Source: Citrobacter sp. Awk 4
GTDB lineage: Bacteria; Pseudomonadota; Gammaproteobacteria; Enterobacterales; Enterobacteriaceae
Direction of reading: 5' to 3'
Assembly (NCBI RefSeq): GCF_028069725.1
Contig: NZ_JANEWG010000016.1
Coordinates: 1 to 64,000, forward strand
DNA: 64,000 bases
Part shown: positions 36,697-47,533 of the stretch, in pieces
Layout: each line of letters begins with the position of its first letter
How positions within the stretch are numbered: the first letter of the stretch is position 1
Translations under genes and position numbers: made by a program
Notes under the pieces: model-generated
The model's input: only the letters and a program-made list of their open reading frames with translations
Told to the model about the DNA's origin: nothing
The model's database searches: none

Positions 36697-37827
36697 ATGT
36701 TCCAGTTATCTGTTCAGGATATTCATCCGGGCAAGCAAGCCGGAAACAAAGACGAGGCCATTCGCCAGGTTGCTGCGGCATTAGTGCAGGCGGGCAATGT
36801 GGCGGAGGGTTACGTTGCCGGCATGCTGGCGCGTGAGCTACAGACATCCACCTTCCTCGGCAATGGGATTGCTATCCCGCACGGCACTACGGATACACGC
36901 GATCAGGTGTTGAAAACCGGTGTTCAGGTGTTTCAGTTTCCGCAGGGTGTGACTTGGGGAGAGGGGCAGGTCGCTTATGTGGCGATAGGTATTGCCGCCA
37001 GCTCCGATGAACATCTCGGGCTGCTGCGTCAACTGACGCATGTTCTAAGCGATGATTCCGTGGCTGAACAGCTGAAATCAGCCACGACGGCGGATGAGCT
37101 GCGCGCATTGCTGATGGGAGAAAAGCAGAGTGAGCAGCTCAAACTTGATAACGAAACCCTGATGCTGGATGTCGAGGCCCGCGATCTGTTGACGCTACAG
37201 GCGCTCAACGCGGCACGTCTGAAAGAAACAGGGTCGGTGGATGCGGCATTTGTCGCAAACGCGATTAACGAGCACCCCATGAACCTGGGCCAGGGGATCT
37301 GGTTGAATGACAGCGCAACAGGCAATGTGCGTAGCGCTATCGCCGTCAGTCGTGCAATCCGAGGATTTGAGGTGCAGGGCGAAGCGGCATCCATGCTGGT
37401 GACTGTCGCGATGAATGACGATCAGCCTGTCGCGGTCCTTAAGCGTCTTGGCGATCTGCTGTTGGACAACAAAGCTGACCGATTGCTGAAAGCAGACGCC
37501 GCAACCGTGCTGGCGCTGCTGACCAGCGATGAAACATTGACTGATGATGTGCTGAACGCGGAGTTTGTCGTGCGCAATGAGCATGGCTTGCATGCCCGTC
37601 CCGGTACCCTGTTAGTCAATACCATTAAACAATTTAATAGTGAAATTACCGTGACAAATCTTGATGGAACCGGAAAACCGGCGAATGGACGCAGTTTGAT
37701 GAAAGTGGTTGCGTTGGGCGTGAAGAAAGGCCACCGCCTGCGTTTTACCGCCCAGGGGGCTGATGCTGAACAGGCGCTGAAAGCGATTGGCGATGCCATC
37801 GCGGCAGGTCTTGGGGAGGGCGCATAA
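36697..37827 (+). CDS. fruB: Fructose PTS diphosphoryl transfer protein (EIIA-HPr)
   Basis: The 376-residue cytoplasmic protein has an N-terminal EIIA-Fru domain (about 1-145, active His in [10 protein letters not shown]), a central linker domain and a C-terminal HPr-like domain with the phosphorylated His in [12 protein letters not shown] (about residue 298). It passes phosphate from enzyme I to FruA. The fruK start overlaps its stop by one base. Confidence 0.97.
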   Translation: MFQLSVQDIHPGKQAGNKDEAIRQVAAALVQAGNVAEGYVAGMLARELQTSTFLGNGIAIPHGTTDTRDQVLKTGVQVFQFPQGVTWGEGQVAYVAIGIAASSDEHLGLLRQLTHVLSDDSVAEQLKSATTADELRALLMGEKQSEQLKLDNETLMLDVEARDLLTLQALNAARLKETGSVDAAFVANAINEHPMNLGQGIWLNDSATGNVRSAIAVSRAIRGFEVQGEAASMLVTVAMNDDQPVAVLKRLGDLLLDNKADRLLKADAATVLALLTSDETLTDDVLNAEFVVRNEHGLHARPGTLLVNTIKQFNSEITVTNLDGTGKPANGRSLMKVVALGVKKGHRLRFTAQGADAEQALKAIGDAIAAGLGEGA

Positions 37828-38765
37828 TGAGCAGACGTGTTGCTACCATCACCCTGAATCCGGCTTACGACCTGGTGGGTTTTTGCCCGGAAATTGAACG
37901 GGGTGAAGTTAACCTTGTGAAGACCACTGGCCTGCATGCGGCGGGTAAAGGCATCAATGTCGCCAAGGTGTTGAAAGATTTAGGTATCGATGTCACGGTC
38001 GGCGGTTTCCTGGGCAAGGATAACCAGGACGGCTTTCAGCAATTGTTCAGCGAACTGGGCATTGCCAACCGTTTCCAGGTGGTGCAGGGCCGTACCCGTA
38101 TTAACGTCAAATTGACCGAAAAAGACGGAGAAGTGACCGATTTCAACTTCTCCGGTTTTGAAGTGACGCCAACAGACTGGGAACGTTTCGTTAATGATTC
38201 GCTAAGTTGGTTGGGTCAGTTTGACATGGTTTGCGTCAGCGGCAGCCTGCCATCCGGCGTCAGCCCTGAAGCATTCACTGACTGGATGACGCGCCTGCGT
38301 AGTCAGTGTCCATGCATTATCTTTGATAGTAGTCGTGAAGCATTAGTCGCCGGGCTGAAAGCGGCTCCCTGGTTGGTAAAACCCAACCGTCGTGAGCTGG
38401 AGATTTGGGCTGGTCGTAAGTTACCCGAGATGAAAGATGTTATCGACGCGGCACACGCCCTGCGCGAACAAGGGATCGCCCACGTGGTGATTTCGTTGGG
38501 GGCGGAAGGCGCGTTGTGGGTAAATGCGTCAGGTGAGTGGATCGCCAAACCGCCGTCTGTCGAGGTGGTGAGTACCGTTGGCGCGGGGGATTCGATGGTT
38601 GGCGGTCTGATTTATGGCCTGCTGATGCGCGAGTCCAGTGAACATACGTTGCGTCTGGCGACAGCGGTTGCTGCCCTGGCCGTAAGTCAAAGCAACGTGG
38701 GCATCACCGATCGTCCTCAGTTGGCCGCAATGATGGCGAGGGTCGATTTACAACCGTTTAATTGA
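37827..38765 (+). CDS. fruK: 1-Phosphofructokinase
   Basis: The 312-residue PfkB-family kinase phosphorylates fructose 1-phosphate to fructose 1,6-bisphosphate. It has the sugar-binding AAGKGINVAKVLKDLG (about 30-45) and the catalytic VSTVGAGDSMVGGL with the active Asp (about 249-262). It is the middle gene of fruBKA. Confidence 0.97.
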   Translation: MSRRVATITLNPAYDLVGFCPEIERGEVNLVKTTGLHAAGKGINVAKVLKDLGIDVTVGGFLGKDNQDGFQQLFSELGIANRFQVVQGRTRINVKLTEKDGEVTDFNFSGFEVTPTDWERFVNDSLSWLGQFDMVCVSGSLPSGVSPEAFTDWMTRLRSQCPCIIFDSSREALVAGLKAAPWLVKPNRRELEIWAGRKLPEMKDVIDAAHALREQGIAHVVISLGAEGALWVNASGEWIAKPPSVEVVSTVGAGDSMVGGLIYGLLMRESSEHTLRLATAVAALAVSQSNVGITDRPQLAAMMARVDLQPFN

Positions 38766-38781
38766 CAGCAGGAGAAGCAGA

Positions 38782-40473
38782 ATGAAAACGCTGCTGATTA
38801 TTGACGCTAATCTTGGCCAGGCTCGCGCTTATATGGCGAAAACCCTGCTCGGAGCAGCGGCACGTAAAGCAAAACTGGAAATTATCGACAATCCGAATGA
38901 TGCCGAGCTGGCCATTATCTTAGGAGAAACCGTTCCAAATGACAGTTCGCTAAACGGTAAAAAAGTCTGGTTGGGTGATATCGCACGCGCTGTCTCACAT
39001 CCGGAACTGTTTCTGAGCGAAGCGAAAGGTCATGCCAAACCCTACAGCGCGCCGGTAACAGCAGCTCCTGCGCTTGTCGCCAGCGGTCCGAAACGGGTTG
39101 TGGCGGTCACTGCGTGTCCGACAGGCGTCGCCCATACGTTTATGGCGGCAGAAGCCATTGAAACTGAAGCGAAAAAACGCGGGTGGTGGGTTAAAGTTGA
39201 AACCCGTGGTTCTGTTGGCGCTGGTAATGCTATCACCCCGGAAGAGGTGGCGCAGGCGGATCTGGTGATTGTGGCAGCGGATATTGAAGTTGACCTGGCG
39301 AAGTTTGCGGGAAAACCGATGTACCGTACCTCAACCGGTCTGGCACTGAAAAAAACAGCGCAAGAACTGGATAAAGCGGTCGTTGAGGCGGTGCCGTATC
39401 AGCCAGCAGGGAACACACAGGCGGCGGGATCGGAAGGCAAGAAAGAGGGGGCGGGGGCCTATCGTCACCTGCTGACTGGCGTGTCTTATATGCTGCCAAT
39501 GGTTGTTGCGGGGGGATTGTGTATTGCGTTGTCCTTCGCATTTGGTATCGAGGCATTTAAAGAGCAAGGAACGCTGGCTGCGGCGCTGATGCAGATTGGC
39601 GGCGGCTCGGCTTTCGCGCTGATGGTGCCGGTTCTTGCTGGATACATCGCCTTCTCAATTGCAGATCGTCCGGGTCTGACGCCAGGCCTTATCGGCGGTA
39701 TGCTGGCCGTGAGTACCGGTTCCGGCTTTATTGGTGGGATAATTGCTGGTTTCCTTGCGGGTTATATTGCGAAACTGATTAGCACCAGGCTGAAGCTTCC
39801 GCAGAGCATGGAAGCGCTGAAACCCATCCTGATCATTCCATTAATTTCCAGTCTGGTTGTCGGTCTGGCGATGATCTACCTCATCGGTAAACCTGTTGCC
39901 GGTATTCTGGAAGGGTTGACTCATTGGCTGCAAACAATGGGGACAGCGAACGCAGTGCTGCTGGGCGCAATTCTGGGCGGCATGATGTGTACCGATATGG
40001 GCGGTCCGGTTAACAAAGCGGCCTACGCGTTTGGTGTTGGCCTGCTCAGTACGCAAACCTATGCACCGATGGCGGCGATTATGGCGGCAGGGATGGTTCC
40101 ACCGCTGGCGCTGGGTCTGGCGACGCTGGTTGCGCGTAGCAAGTTCGATACGGCGCAGCGTGAAGGGGGAAAAGCGGCGTTAGTGTTGGGGCTGTGCTTT
40201 ATCACTGAAGGTGCGATTCCATTCGCCGCGCGCGATCCGATGCGTGTTCTGCCATGCTGTATCGTCGGTGGCGCATTGACTGGCGCTATCTCTATGGCGG
40301 TAGGCGCGAAACTAATGGCACCGCACGGCGGCCTGTTTGTTCTGCTGATTCCTGGAGCAATTACGCCAGTGCTGGGATACCTGATGGCTATCGTTGCCGG
40401 TACGCTGGTGGCCGGTCTGGGATATGCTTTCCTGAAGCGTCCGGAAACAGAGGTTACCGCGAAAGCCGCCTGA
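38782..40473 (+). CDS. fruA: Fructose-specific PTS enzyme IIB'BC
   Basis: This is the 563-residue membrane permease-kinase. It has a degenerate IIB' domain (about 1-100), an active IIB domain with the phosphorylated Cys in VTACPTGVAHT (about 112), and an EIIC part with multiple helices from about 225. It imports fructose as fructose 1-phosphate, using phosphate from FruB. A terminator follows. Confidence 0.97.
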   Translation: MKTLLIIDANLGQARAYMAKTLLGAAARKAKLEIIDNPNDAELAIILGETVPNDSSLNGKKVWLGDIARAVSHPELFLSEAKGHAKPYSAPVTAAPALVASGPKRVVAVTACPTGVAHTFMAAEAIETEAKKRGWWVKVETRGSVGAGNAITPEEVAQADLVIVAADIEVDLAKFAGKPMYRTSTGLALKKTAQELDKAVVEAVPYQPAGNTQAAGSEGKKEGAGAYRHLLTGVSYMLPMVVAGGLCIALSFAFGIEAFKEQGTLAAALMQIGGGSAFALMVPVLAGYIAFSIADRPGLTPGLIGGMLAVSTGSGFIGGIIAGFLAGYIAKLISTRLKLPQSMEALKPILIIPLISSLVVGLAMIYLIGKPVAGILEGLTHWLQTMGTANAVLLGAILGGMMCTDMGGPVNKAAYAFGVGLLSTQTYAPMAAIMAAGMVPPLALGLATLVARSKFDTAQREGGKAALVLGLCFITEGAIPFAARDPMRVLPCCIVGGALTGAISMAVGAKLMAPHGGLFVLLIPGAITPVLGYLMAIVAGTLVAGLGYAFLKRPETEVTAKAA

Positions 40474-40493
40474 TTTTTCCATAACACTCGCAT

Positions 40494-40527
40494 AAAAAGG
40501 GCAGAGATTTCTCTGCCCTTTTTTATG
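40494..40527 (+). terminator. Terminator after fruBKA
   Basis: GGGCAGAG / CTCTGCCC stem with A-run before and T-run after; it may serve the convergent nfo gene as well. Confidence 0.9.
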
Positions 40528-40546
40528 ATTTACCCGCTGATGGCGA

Positions 40547-41404
40547 CTACGCCACCGCCTTTTCAGTCTGTTGTGCTTTCAGCCAGGCAATCTCTTGCGC
40601 CCAAATGTCGGGATTGATGGTTTCGAGAACCAGTGGAATACCATCAAAACGATTGTCTTGCATGATCCAACGGAAAGCATCGTGGCCAATGTTGCCTTCG
40701 CCTAAACTGTGGTGGCGGTCGACGCGGCTGCCGAAAGTGCTTTTGGCGTCATTCAGATGCATTCCGCGCAGGTATTTAAACCCGACAATGCGTTCAAACT
40801 CCGCAAACGTCTTCTCGCACTCGGCGGCGCTGCGCAGATCGTAGCCTGCGGCGAAAGCGTGGCAGGTATCAATACAAACGCCAACGCGCGACTTGTCTTC
40901 CACGCCATCAATGATGGCGGCCAGATGTTCAAACTTAAAGCCAAGATTGCTGCCCTGGCCTGCCGTATTCTCAATTACCGCGGTGACGCCCTCTGTTTGT
41001 GACAGAGTAATATTGATGGATTCTGCAATGCGCGCCAGACACTCGTCTTCCGGGATCTGCATCAGGTGGCTGCCTGGGTGGAAGTTCAGCAGCGAGAGTC
41101 CAAGCAACTCGCAACGTTGCATTTCATCAAGAAAAGCATCGCGTGATTTTTCCAGCGCTTCGCTGACCGGGTGGCCGAGGTTGATCAGATAACTGTCGTG
41201 CGGGAGGATTTGCGCAGAGGAAAAGTGGTATTTCTCGCAGGCGGCTTTAAAGTCATCAATGGTTTCGGTGCTGAGCGGTGCAGCGCGCCATTGACGCTGA
41301 TTTTTAGTGAAAAGCGCAAATGCCGTCGCCTCGATTTCAGCGGCGCGAATCGCGGCATTTGCCAGACCGCCAGCGGCGCTGACGTGCGCTCCAATATATT
41401 TCAT
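40547..41404 (-). CDS. nfo: Endonuclease IV
   Basis: The 285-residue apurinic endonuclease belongs to the AP2 family with a three-zinc TIM barrel. Ligand regions visible are [18 protein letters not shown] and [25 protein letters not shown]. It incises DNA 5' to abasic sites and acts on oxidised bases. Induced through SoxRS in E. coli; a soxbox was not assigned here. Confidence 0.97.
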   Translation of the reverse strand: MKYIGAHVSAAGGLANAAIRAAEIEATAFALFTKNQRQWRAAPLSTETIDDFKAACEKYHFSSAQILPHDSYLINLGHPVSEALEKSRDAFLDEMQRCELLGLSLLNFHPGSHLMQIPEDECLARIAESINITLSQTEGVTAVIENTAGQGSNLGFKFEHLAAIIDGVEDKSRVGVCIDTCHAFAAGYDLRSAAECEKTFAEFERIVGFKYLRGMHLNDAKSTFGSRVDRHHSLGEGNIGHDAFRWIMQDNRFDGIPLVLETINPDIWAQEIAWLKAQQTEKAVA

Positions 41405-41483
41405 GAAAGACTCCTGTTAACCCCACATGGGAGAAAAAGCATTCCCCAATGATAGCGGGTTAACAGGGGGAGGATGTAGTGGT

Positions 41484-42533
41484 TTATGCCATCAGGCTAT
41501 GAATCACGACGTTTATCATGCCACCGCCGACGATTAACCAGATGAAAAGTACCAGTGCCATCAGTAACGGTTTCGCACCTGCTTTCTTCAATGCGCTGAC
41601 GTGAGTGGTCAGACCCAGTGCCGCCATCGCCATTGCCAGCAGAATGGTGTCCAGTGTTACCAGCATGTTCACTACCGCCTGCGGTAACAGGTGGAATGAG
41701 TTAAAGATGGCAACCACAATGAACAGAACGGCAAACCACGGAATGGTGATTTTGCTTTTTTCCGAACCGCTGGCGGGTGACAGTTGTTTCACACGGGCAG
41801 CCAGCAGAATAAGGAATGGAGCCAGCATCATCACACGGAGCATTTTCGCAATGACCGCCGCGTTTTCGGCATCCGGGTTAATCGCGTGTCCTGCCGCAAC
41901 CACCTGCGCAACTTCATGCATGGTCGAACCGATATAGATACCGTACGTCTCCGGGCTGAACCAGTGCGCCAGCAGCGGATACATCGCCGGATAAAGAAAG
42001 ATAGCCAGTGTGCCGAAGATAACGACGGTTGCAACGGCTACCGTGACTTTACTGGCTTCAGCTTTAACGACCGGTTCAGTCGCCAGTACGGCGGCGGCTC
42101 CGCAAATGCTGCTCCCGGCGCCAATCAGCCAACTGGTGTGGCGATCCAGTCCAAAGACTTTCTGCCCCAGAAAACAGGCCAGCATAAAGGTGCTGGAGAG
42201 CGTCAATACGTCGATCACAATGCCGCTGACGCCGACATCAGCAATTTGCGAAAAGGTCAGGCGAAAGCCGTAGAGAATGATCCCCAGACGCAATAAATGT
42301 TGTTTGGCAAACAATACGCCGCCATCGCACTGCTTCCAGATCTGCGGGTAGACCGTATTACCGATAACCATCCCCAGCAAAATGGCCAGGGTGAGGGCGC
42401 TAAATCCGGCGCCCCCGATGGCGGGAATGGAACCACCCCACAGGGCAGCCCCAGTGATTACTGCGCTCAGGGCAAGCCCTGGAAGAAAATGCCACACTGT
42501 ACGACGATGATTCTGTAAGGTGAGTTCTGTCAT
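41484..42533 (-). CDS. yeiH: YeiH, UPF0324 inner-membrane protein
   Basis: The 349-residue membrane protein has about ten helices and the family motifs GAGSSICGAAAVLATEP and ASTMHEVAQVVAAGHA-like IGSTMHEVAQ. The transport substrate is not known; family members are often beside LysR regulators, as here with yeiE, which starts 119 bases away on the other strand. Confidence 0.93.
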   Translation of the reverse strand: MTELTLQNHRRTVWHFLPGLALSAVITGAALWGGSIPAIGGAGFSALTLAILLGMVIGNTVYPQIWKQCDGGVLFAKQHLLRLGIILYGFRLTFSQIADVGVSGIVIDVLTLSSTFMLACFLGQKVFGLDRHTSWLIGAGSSICGAAAVLATEPVVKAEASKVTVAVATVVIFGTLAIFLYPAMYPLLAHWFSPETYGIYIGSTMHEVAQVVAAGHAINPDAENAAVIAKMLRVMMLAPFLILLAARVKQLSPASGSEKSKITIPWFAVLFIVVAIFNSFHLLPQAVVNMLVTLDTILLAMAMAALGLTTHVSALKKAGAKPLLMALVLFIWLIVGGGMINVVIHSLMA

Positions 42534-42651
42534 AACCGCCTCCTTTAGTTGGAGGAAAGAATACGGCGAACTGGTTTAAAAATAAAATTGATTATATATT
42601 TATAATTAATCATTATAAGTGGTAAGCAGGCGCTGTCAGGGGAAAACGACG

Positions 42652-43521
42652 ATGCACATTACGCTGCGACAACTTGAAGTCTTTACCGAAGTACTGAAAA
42701 GCGGTTCGACAACCCAGGCATCCGTGATGTTGTCGTTGTCGCAGTCTGCCGTGAGCGCAGCGCTGACCGATCTGGAAGGCCAGCTTGGCGTTCAGCTCTT
42801 TGACCGGGTCGGGAAGCGGCTGGTGGTTAACGAGCATGGGCGTCTGTTATACCCCCGAGCGTTGGCGTTGCTCGAGCAGACCGTCGAAATTGAGCAACTG
42901 TTTCGCGAAGACAATGGCGCCATCCGCGTGTACGCCAGCAGCACCATTGGCAACTACATTTTACCGGCGGTGATTGCCCGCTATCGACAGGATTACCCCG
43001 ATTTGCCGCTGGAACTGAGCGTCGGCAACAGCCTGGACGTTATCAATGCGGTACTGGATTTTCGCGTGGACATTGGTCTTATTGAGGGACCTTGCCACAG
43101 CACAGAAATTATCTCTGAACCGTGGCTGGAAGATGAACTGGTGGTGTTTGCCGCGCCAACATCTCCGTTAGTTCAGGGACCGGTGACGCTGGCGCAACTG
43201 GCGGCCGCGCCCTGGATCCTGCGTGAGCGCGGTTCGGGTACACGGGAAATTGTCGATTACTTACTGTTGTCGCATCTACCGAGATTCCAGATGGCGATGG
43301 AGTTGGGTAATTCCGAGGCGATCAAGCATGCTGTGCGTCACGGTCTTGGGATCAGCTGCCTTTCACGTAGAGTCATTGAAGAACAGTTGCAGGCAGGGAC
43401 GCTGAGCGAAGTTTCCGTACCGCTGCCCAGCCTGGTGCGCACGCTGTGGCGCATCCATCATCGTCAAAAACACCTTTCCAACGCTTTGCTGCGCTTTTTG
43501 CGTTACAGCGAGTCAATCTGA
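42652..43521 (+). CDS. yeiE: LysR-type regulator YeiE
   Basis: The 289-residue LysR-family regulator has an N-terminal winged helix ([39 protein letters not shown]) and a C-terminal effector domain. The ATG at 42652 follows AGGGGAA and begins MHITLRQ like E. coli YeiE. The family has been linked to control of lysP, and to sulfite response and iron homeostasis in related bacteria. It is divergent from yeiH and upstream of lysP. Confidence 0.94.
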   Translation: MHITLRQLEVFTEVLKSGSTTQASVMLSLSQSAVSAALTDLEGQLGVQLFDRVGKRLVVNEHGRLLYPRALALLEQTVEIEQLFREDNGAIRVYASSTIGNYILPAVIARYRQDYPDLPLELSVGNSLDVINAVLDFRVDIGLIEGPCHSTEIISEPWLEDELVVFAAPTSPLVQGPVTLAQLAAAPWILRERGSGTREIVDYLLLSHLPRFQMAMELGNSEAIKHAVRHGLGISCLSRRVIEEQLQAGTLSEVSVPLPSLVRTLWRIHHRQKHLSNALLRFLRYSESI

Positions 43522-43532
43522 TAAGGCGAGCA

Positions 43533-43633
43533 GCCTTCCGGGATTGTGCCCTGGAGGCTAACACCGCTCACTTAAGTCAATGAATGAGGGGAAACACCGG
43601 GATTGGGTTCCCGGAGGGATGCCAAACCCGGTG
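43533..43633 (+). promoter_or_regulatory. Structured gap upstream of lysP
   Basis: The 321 bases between yeiE and lysP hold two G/C-rich stem-loops: GCCTTCCGGG / CCCTGGAGGC (43533-43558, two mismatches) and CACCGGG / CCCGGTG (43595-43633). They may terminate yeiE transcription or form part of a leader. No T-run follows either stem directly, and no known riboswitch was recognised. Confidence 0.4.
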
Positions 43634-43842
43634 GTCGCTCCGTATATCTCTATCCTAAACTAACAGCGTTATCCGGGAGGCGCGATCCTTTCAGTCCTGC
43701 GCCTGCACATCCTGAATTCTCTGCTTTACTTATAATCCACGGCCAGTCATGAAGGTCTCTTATAACAGCGTATTTGTGCCGGAAGGAATGGTATTCGTCT
43801 GCTACAATCGCCCCTCATTTTTTGGATGGACAGCATTTTCAC

Positions 43843-45312
43843 ATGGTTTCCGAAATTAAAACCACAGAAGCGCCCGCGTTACGTCGCGAACTTAAGGCGC
43901 GCCACCTGACGATGATCGCCATTGGTGGTTCCATCGGTACAGGTTTGTTCGTTGCATCTGGTGCAACGATTTCTGCAGCAGGCCCAGGTGGCGCGCTGTT
44001 TTCCTACATTCTGATTGGCCTGATGGTGTATTTCCTGATGACCAGTCTCGGTGAACTGGCTGCTTATATGCCGGTTTCCGGTTCGTTTGCAACCTACGGT
44101 CAGAACTATGTAGAAGAAGGCTTTGGCTTCGCGCTGGGCTGGAACTATTGGTACAACTGGGCCGTGACGATCGCCGTTGACCTTGTGGCGGCGCAACTGG
44201 TGATGAGTTGGTGGTTCCCGGACACGCCAGGCTGGATCTGGAGTGCGCTGTTCCTGGGCGTTATTTTCTTGCTGAACTACATTTCTGTGCGCGGATTTGG
44301 TGAGGCGGAATATTGGTTTTCGCTGATCAAAGTCACCACCGTGATTATCTTTATCGTGGTTGGCGTGATGATGATCTTCGGCATCTTCAAAGGCGCGCAG
44401 CCGGTAGGCTGGAGTAACTGGACAACGGGCGATGCACCATTTGCCGGTGGTTTTGCGGCGATGATAGGTGTGGCGATGATCGTCGGCTTCTCTTTCCAGG
44501 GCACCGAGCTGATTGGTATTGCGGCGGGTGAGTCTGAAGATCCGGAGAAGAACATTCCGCGCGCGGTGCGTCAGGTGTTCTGGCGTATCCTGCTGTTCTA
44601 TGTGTTCGCCATCCTGATCATCAGCCTGATCATTCCGTACACTGACCCGAGTCTGCTGCGTAATGATGTAAAAGATATCTCCGTGAGTCCGTTCACGCTG
44701 GTATTCCAGCACGCGGGTCTGCTCTCTGCCGCTGCGGTAATGAACGCAGTAATCCTGACGGCGGTACTGTCGGCGGGTAACTCCGGGATGTATGCCTCTA
44801 CCCGTATGCTGTATACCCTGGCCTGTGATGGCAAAGCGCCGCGTATTTTCGCGAAGCTGTCTCGTGGTGGGGTACCGCGTAATGCGCTGTATGCAACCAC
44901 CGTGATTGCGGGTCTGTGCTTCCTGACCTCTATGTTTGGCAACCAGACTGTCTACCTGTGGCTGCTGAACACGTCCGGGATGACGGGCTTTATCGCCTGG
45001 CTGGGGATCGCCATCAGTCACTACCGCTTCCGTCGCGGTTATGTGATGCAGGGTCATGATATTAAGGACTTACCGTATCGTTCAGGTTTCTTCCCGCTGG
45101 GGCCGATCTTTGCGTTCGTGTTGTGTCTGACGATTACTCTGGGCCAGAACTACGAAGCGTTCCTGCAAGACACCATTGACTGGGGCGGCGTGATGGCGAC
45201 CTATATCGGTATTCCGTTGTTCCTGATTATCTGGTTCGGCTACAAACTGACCCGGGGTACGCGCTTCGTTCGTTACAGCGAAATGCAATTCCCGAAACGC
45301 GTCAAGAAGTAA
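43843..45312 (+). CDS. lysP: Lysine-specific permease
   Basis: This is a 489-residue, 12-helix amino acid permease of the APC family. The start MVSEIKTTEAPALRREL gives the E. coli length. It has the GGSIGTGLFVASG substrate-binding bend in helix 1 and the FSFQGTELIGIAAGES region in helix 6. LysP imports lysine and, in E. coli, restrains CadC. A terminator follows. Confidence 0.97.
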   Translation: MVSEIKTTEAPALRRELKARHLTMIAIGGSIGTGLFVASGATISAAGPGGALFSYILIGLMVYFLMTSLGELAAYMPVSGSFATYGQNYVEEGFGFALGWNYWYNWAVTIAVDLVAAQLVMSWWFPDTPGWIWSALFLGVIFLLNYISVRGFGEAEYWFSLIKVTTVIIFIVVGVMMIFGIFKGAQPVGWSNWTTGDAPFAGGFAAMIGVAMIVGFSFQGTELIGIAAGESEDPEKNIPRAVRQVFWRILLFYVFAILIISLIIPYTDPSLLRNDVKDISVSPFTLVFQHAGLLSAAAVMNAVILTAVLSAGNSGMYASTRMLYTLACDGKAPRIFAKLSRGGVPRNALYATTVIAGLCFLTSMFGNQTVYLWLLNTSGMTGFIAWLGIAISHYRFRRGYVMQGHDIKDLPYRSGFFPLGPIFAFVLCLTITLGQNYEAFLQDTIDWGGVMATYIGIPLFLIIWFGYKLTRGTRFVRYSEMQFPKRVKK

Positions 45313-45373
45313 TATGAATCGGTTGTCGGCAGGATTTGGCATTTGCGCTGCCATTCGACAACGATGAATAAGA

Positions 45374-45402
45374 AAACCCCGGCAGAGATGTCGGGGTTTT
45401 TT
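45374..45402. terminator. Terminator between lysP and cirA
   Basis: AACCCCG / CGGGGTT stem with an A-run before and T-run after, between convergent genes. Confidence 0.88.
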
Positions 45403-45414
45403 GTTGCACTGAAC

Positions 45415-47400
45415 TCAGAAGCTGTACGTTAAACCTACCGTATAACGACGACCATCGAGGATTGTGTCGTAGGTGTCGTAATCAATCTGTTTATCCAGCG
45501 CGTTGTAAACGCCGGCGGTCACCAGCAGATTCTTGTTGGCGTTGTAGCGCATGCCCACATCAACCTGCGTATAAGAAGGCGTTCCCTGCGACATCGACGT
45601 ACGGCTCAGGTATTCAGAGGTTTTACCGCGGAAGTTCAGGCGGCTCCAGAAACCGACATCCTGCGTAGCCTGCCAGTCCAGGGTGGTGTTGAACATGTGT
45701 TTTGGCATCTTGTTCAATGGCTTGCCCGAGAACTGGCCACTTTTCTGCTCAGAATCGGTCCAGGTATAGTTCGCTGTCCAGCTCAGATCGGAAGTGACCT
45801 TCCAGCCAAATGTCGATTCCACGCCGCGCATGTTTGCTTCATCAACGTTGACACGATCGCTGACGAAGTCATAGGTTTCATCGCCGATTGTACAGGCAGG
45901 ATCGGCGCTGCTGTTGCAGCGGCGAACTTCGGTGATTTTGTCTTTAAAATCGGTGTTAAACAGGGTGATGCCGGCATTGAGGTTGTCGCCGTTATCCCAT
46001 AGCAGGGCAATTTCTTCGCTCAGGCTTTTTTCGGGTTTCAGATCCGGGTTGCCCACAATGATGCCATTCAGACGACCGCCACCCGTGACTTGTCCCCAGC
46101 TTGCTGAAGACTGGCGCAGGTCGGGAGCGCGGTAGCCCGCAGAGACGCCACCTTTCACCGTCCACTGTTCCGTCAGATGCCAGACACCGTAGCCGCGTGG
46201 CGTCCAGTTGTCGCCGTAGTTTTCATCTTTATCCATGCGCAGACCGCCGGTCAGGGTGAAGGTGTCGGTGATCGCCCACTCATCTTCAGCAAACAGCGCC
46301 CAACTCCAGCGCGTCAATTTGTTCAGACCATCGGCCGCCTGTAACTGGTTACCGTTATCGCGGAGTTTTTCATAACGGTATTGCCCGCCCAGCGTCAGAG
46401 TATGTGCGCCGAGGAATATCTGGTTCTGGTTGTTGAAAATCGTATTGTAAGACTTCATCTCGCGACCCGGGTTATTGGTCTCTTCCTGCTGAACGTAGCT
46501 GGTGCTGTTGAAGTCATCGTAATAACCGCTGTGCGTTAATGAGTATGTGGTGTGCTCGTAGCGGTTTTCGCTTTTGGTGTTGGGTTTACAGGTGGTGCCA
46601 CGGCAGGTGACTTCCGCCATTGACATGCCCGGCGTACTGTCGCGGTCCTGCAATTCGCGCGCAATGTCGAAATCAACATCGTTTTTTTCATCTGGTGTGA
46701 AGTTAAGTGTCAGGCCGCCGTTGCGCAGGCGTTGTTCATTAAAGCCATTGACTATCTGATCTTCGGCGCGGCGTGACAGCAGCCCTGTCACTTTTGCGCC
46801 AAGCAGTCCGTCAATTAACGGACCCGAGGCATAGGCGTTCGTCTGGAAGAGATCGCCGGAATCACTGTTTTCCTGGAAGGTGGCATCGCCATGCAGAGAA
46901 CCGGTCCAGCCTTTGGTATTAGAGACTTTTTTGGTGATCACGTTGATAACGCCCCCCATCGCGTCTGAACCGTAAAGTGATGACATCGGTCCACGAATCA
47001 CCTCAATCCGCTCAATCGACTCCAGTGGGGGTAGCCAGCCTTGTTCAATCCCGGCGTTATCGCTGTTCGGTCGCGTGCCGCGGGTACTGATGCGTTTACC
47101 GTTGACCAGGAAAAGCGTGTATTGCGAGGCCATGCCGCGGATACTGATGTCACTACTGCTCCCGCCACCTGTCACTACCACGCCAGGAACATCTTTTAGC
47201 GCATCGGTGACATCGCGGTAGGCTTTATCCTCAATCTGCTGTTTGGTAATTACAGAGATGGAGGCAGGGGCGTTCTGAATCTTCTGCTCAAATCCCGTCG
47301 CGGTAACAACGACGGTGTCCTGGTCGGCAGCTTGGGCGAGTGGTGGGAGGCAGGCTACGCTTACTGTGACAGCAACGGCCTTAACGTGAGGTATGGTCAT
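45415..47400 (-). CDS. cirA: TonB-dependent catecholate siderophore receptor, CirA-type
   Basis: The 661-residue outer-membrane receptor has a signal peptide (MTIPHVKAVAVTVSVACLPPLAQA), a TonB box DTVVVTATG, a plug domain (SIERIEVIRGPMSSLYGSDAMGG, about 120-145) and a 22-strand barrel ending VGLTYSF. The start at 47400 has AATGGA about 9 bases upstream; the frame runs much further without support. It sits where E. coli has cirA, but its barrel differs strongly from E. coli and Salmonella CirA as I recall them, with Cys pairs in CRGTTC and CNSSADPAC. A Fur palindrome lies upstream, so expression is iron-controlled. Confidence 0.85.
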   Translation of the reverse strand: MTIPHVKAVAVTVSVACLPPLAQAADQDTVVVTATGFEQKIQNAPASISVITKQQIEDKAYRDVTDALKDVPGVVVTGGGSSSDISIRGMASQYTLFLVNGKRISTRGTRPNSDNAGIEQGWLPPLESIERIEVIRGPMSSLYGSDAMGGVINVITKKVSNTKGWTGSLHGDATFQENSDSGDLFQTNAYASGPLIDGLLGAKVTGLLSRRAEDQIVNGFNEQRLRNGGLTLNFTPDEKNDVDFDIARELQDRDSTPGMSMAEVTCRGTTCKPNTKSENRYEHTTYSLTHSGYYDDFNSTSYVQQEETNNPGREMKSYNTIFNNQNQIFLGAHTLTLGGQYRYEKLRDNGNQLQAADGLNKLTRWSWALFAEDEWAITDTFTLTGGLRMDKDENYGDNWTPRGYGVWHLTEQWTVKGGVSAGYRAPDLRQSSASWGQVTGGGRLNGIIVGNPDLKPEKSLSEEIALLWDNGDNLNAGITLFNTDFKDKITEVRRCNSSADPACTIGDETYDFVSDRVNVDEANMRGVESTFGWKVTSDLSWTANYTWTDSEQKSGQFSGKPLNKMPKHMFNTTLDWQATQDVGFWSRLNFRGKTSEYLSRTSMSQGTPSYTQVDVGMRYNANKNLLVTAGVYNALDKQIDYDTYDTILDGRRYTVGLTYSF

Positions 47401-47533
47401 TTGTATCATTCCATTAAATGAATAAAAAACTGCGTGTCCTGTGTAAATCCACGACGACTGTATGTATTTGTCTTTTAAGTATTCTTTACGTAGATGAGGC
47501 GGGAGAATTGTACAAAAGAATGATTTTTTGTAA

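Noticed and set aside
43879..45057. Long minus-strand frame of 392 codons opposite lysP
   Set aside because: The plus strand encodes an intact LysP of exact family length. The antisense frame is rich in His, Arg and Gln, a shadow of membrane-protein codons.
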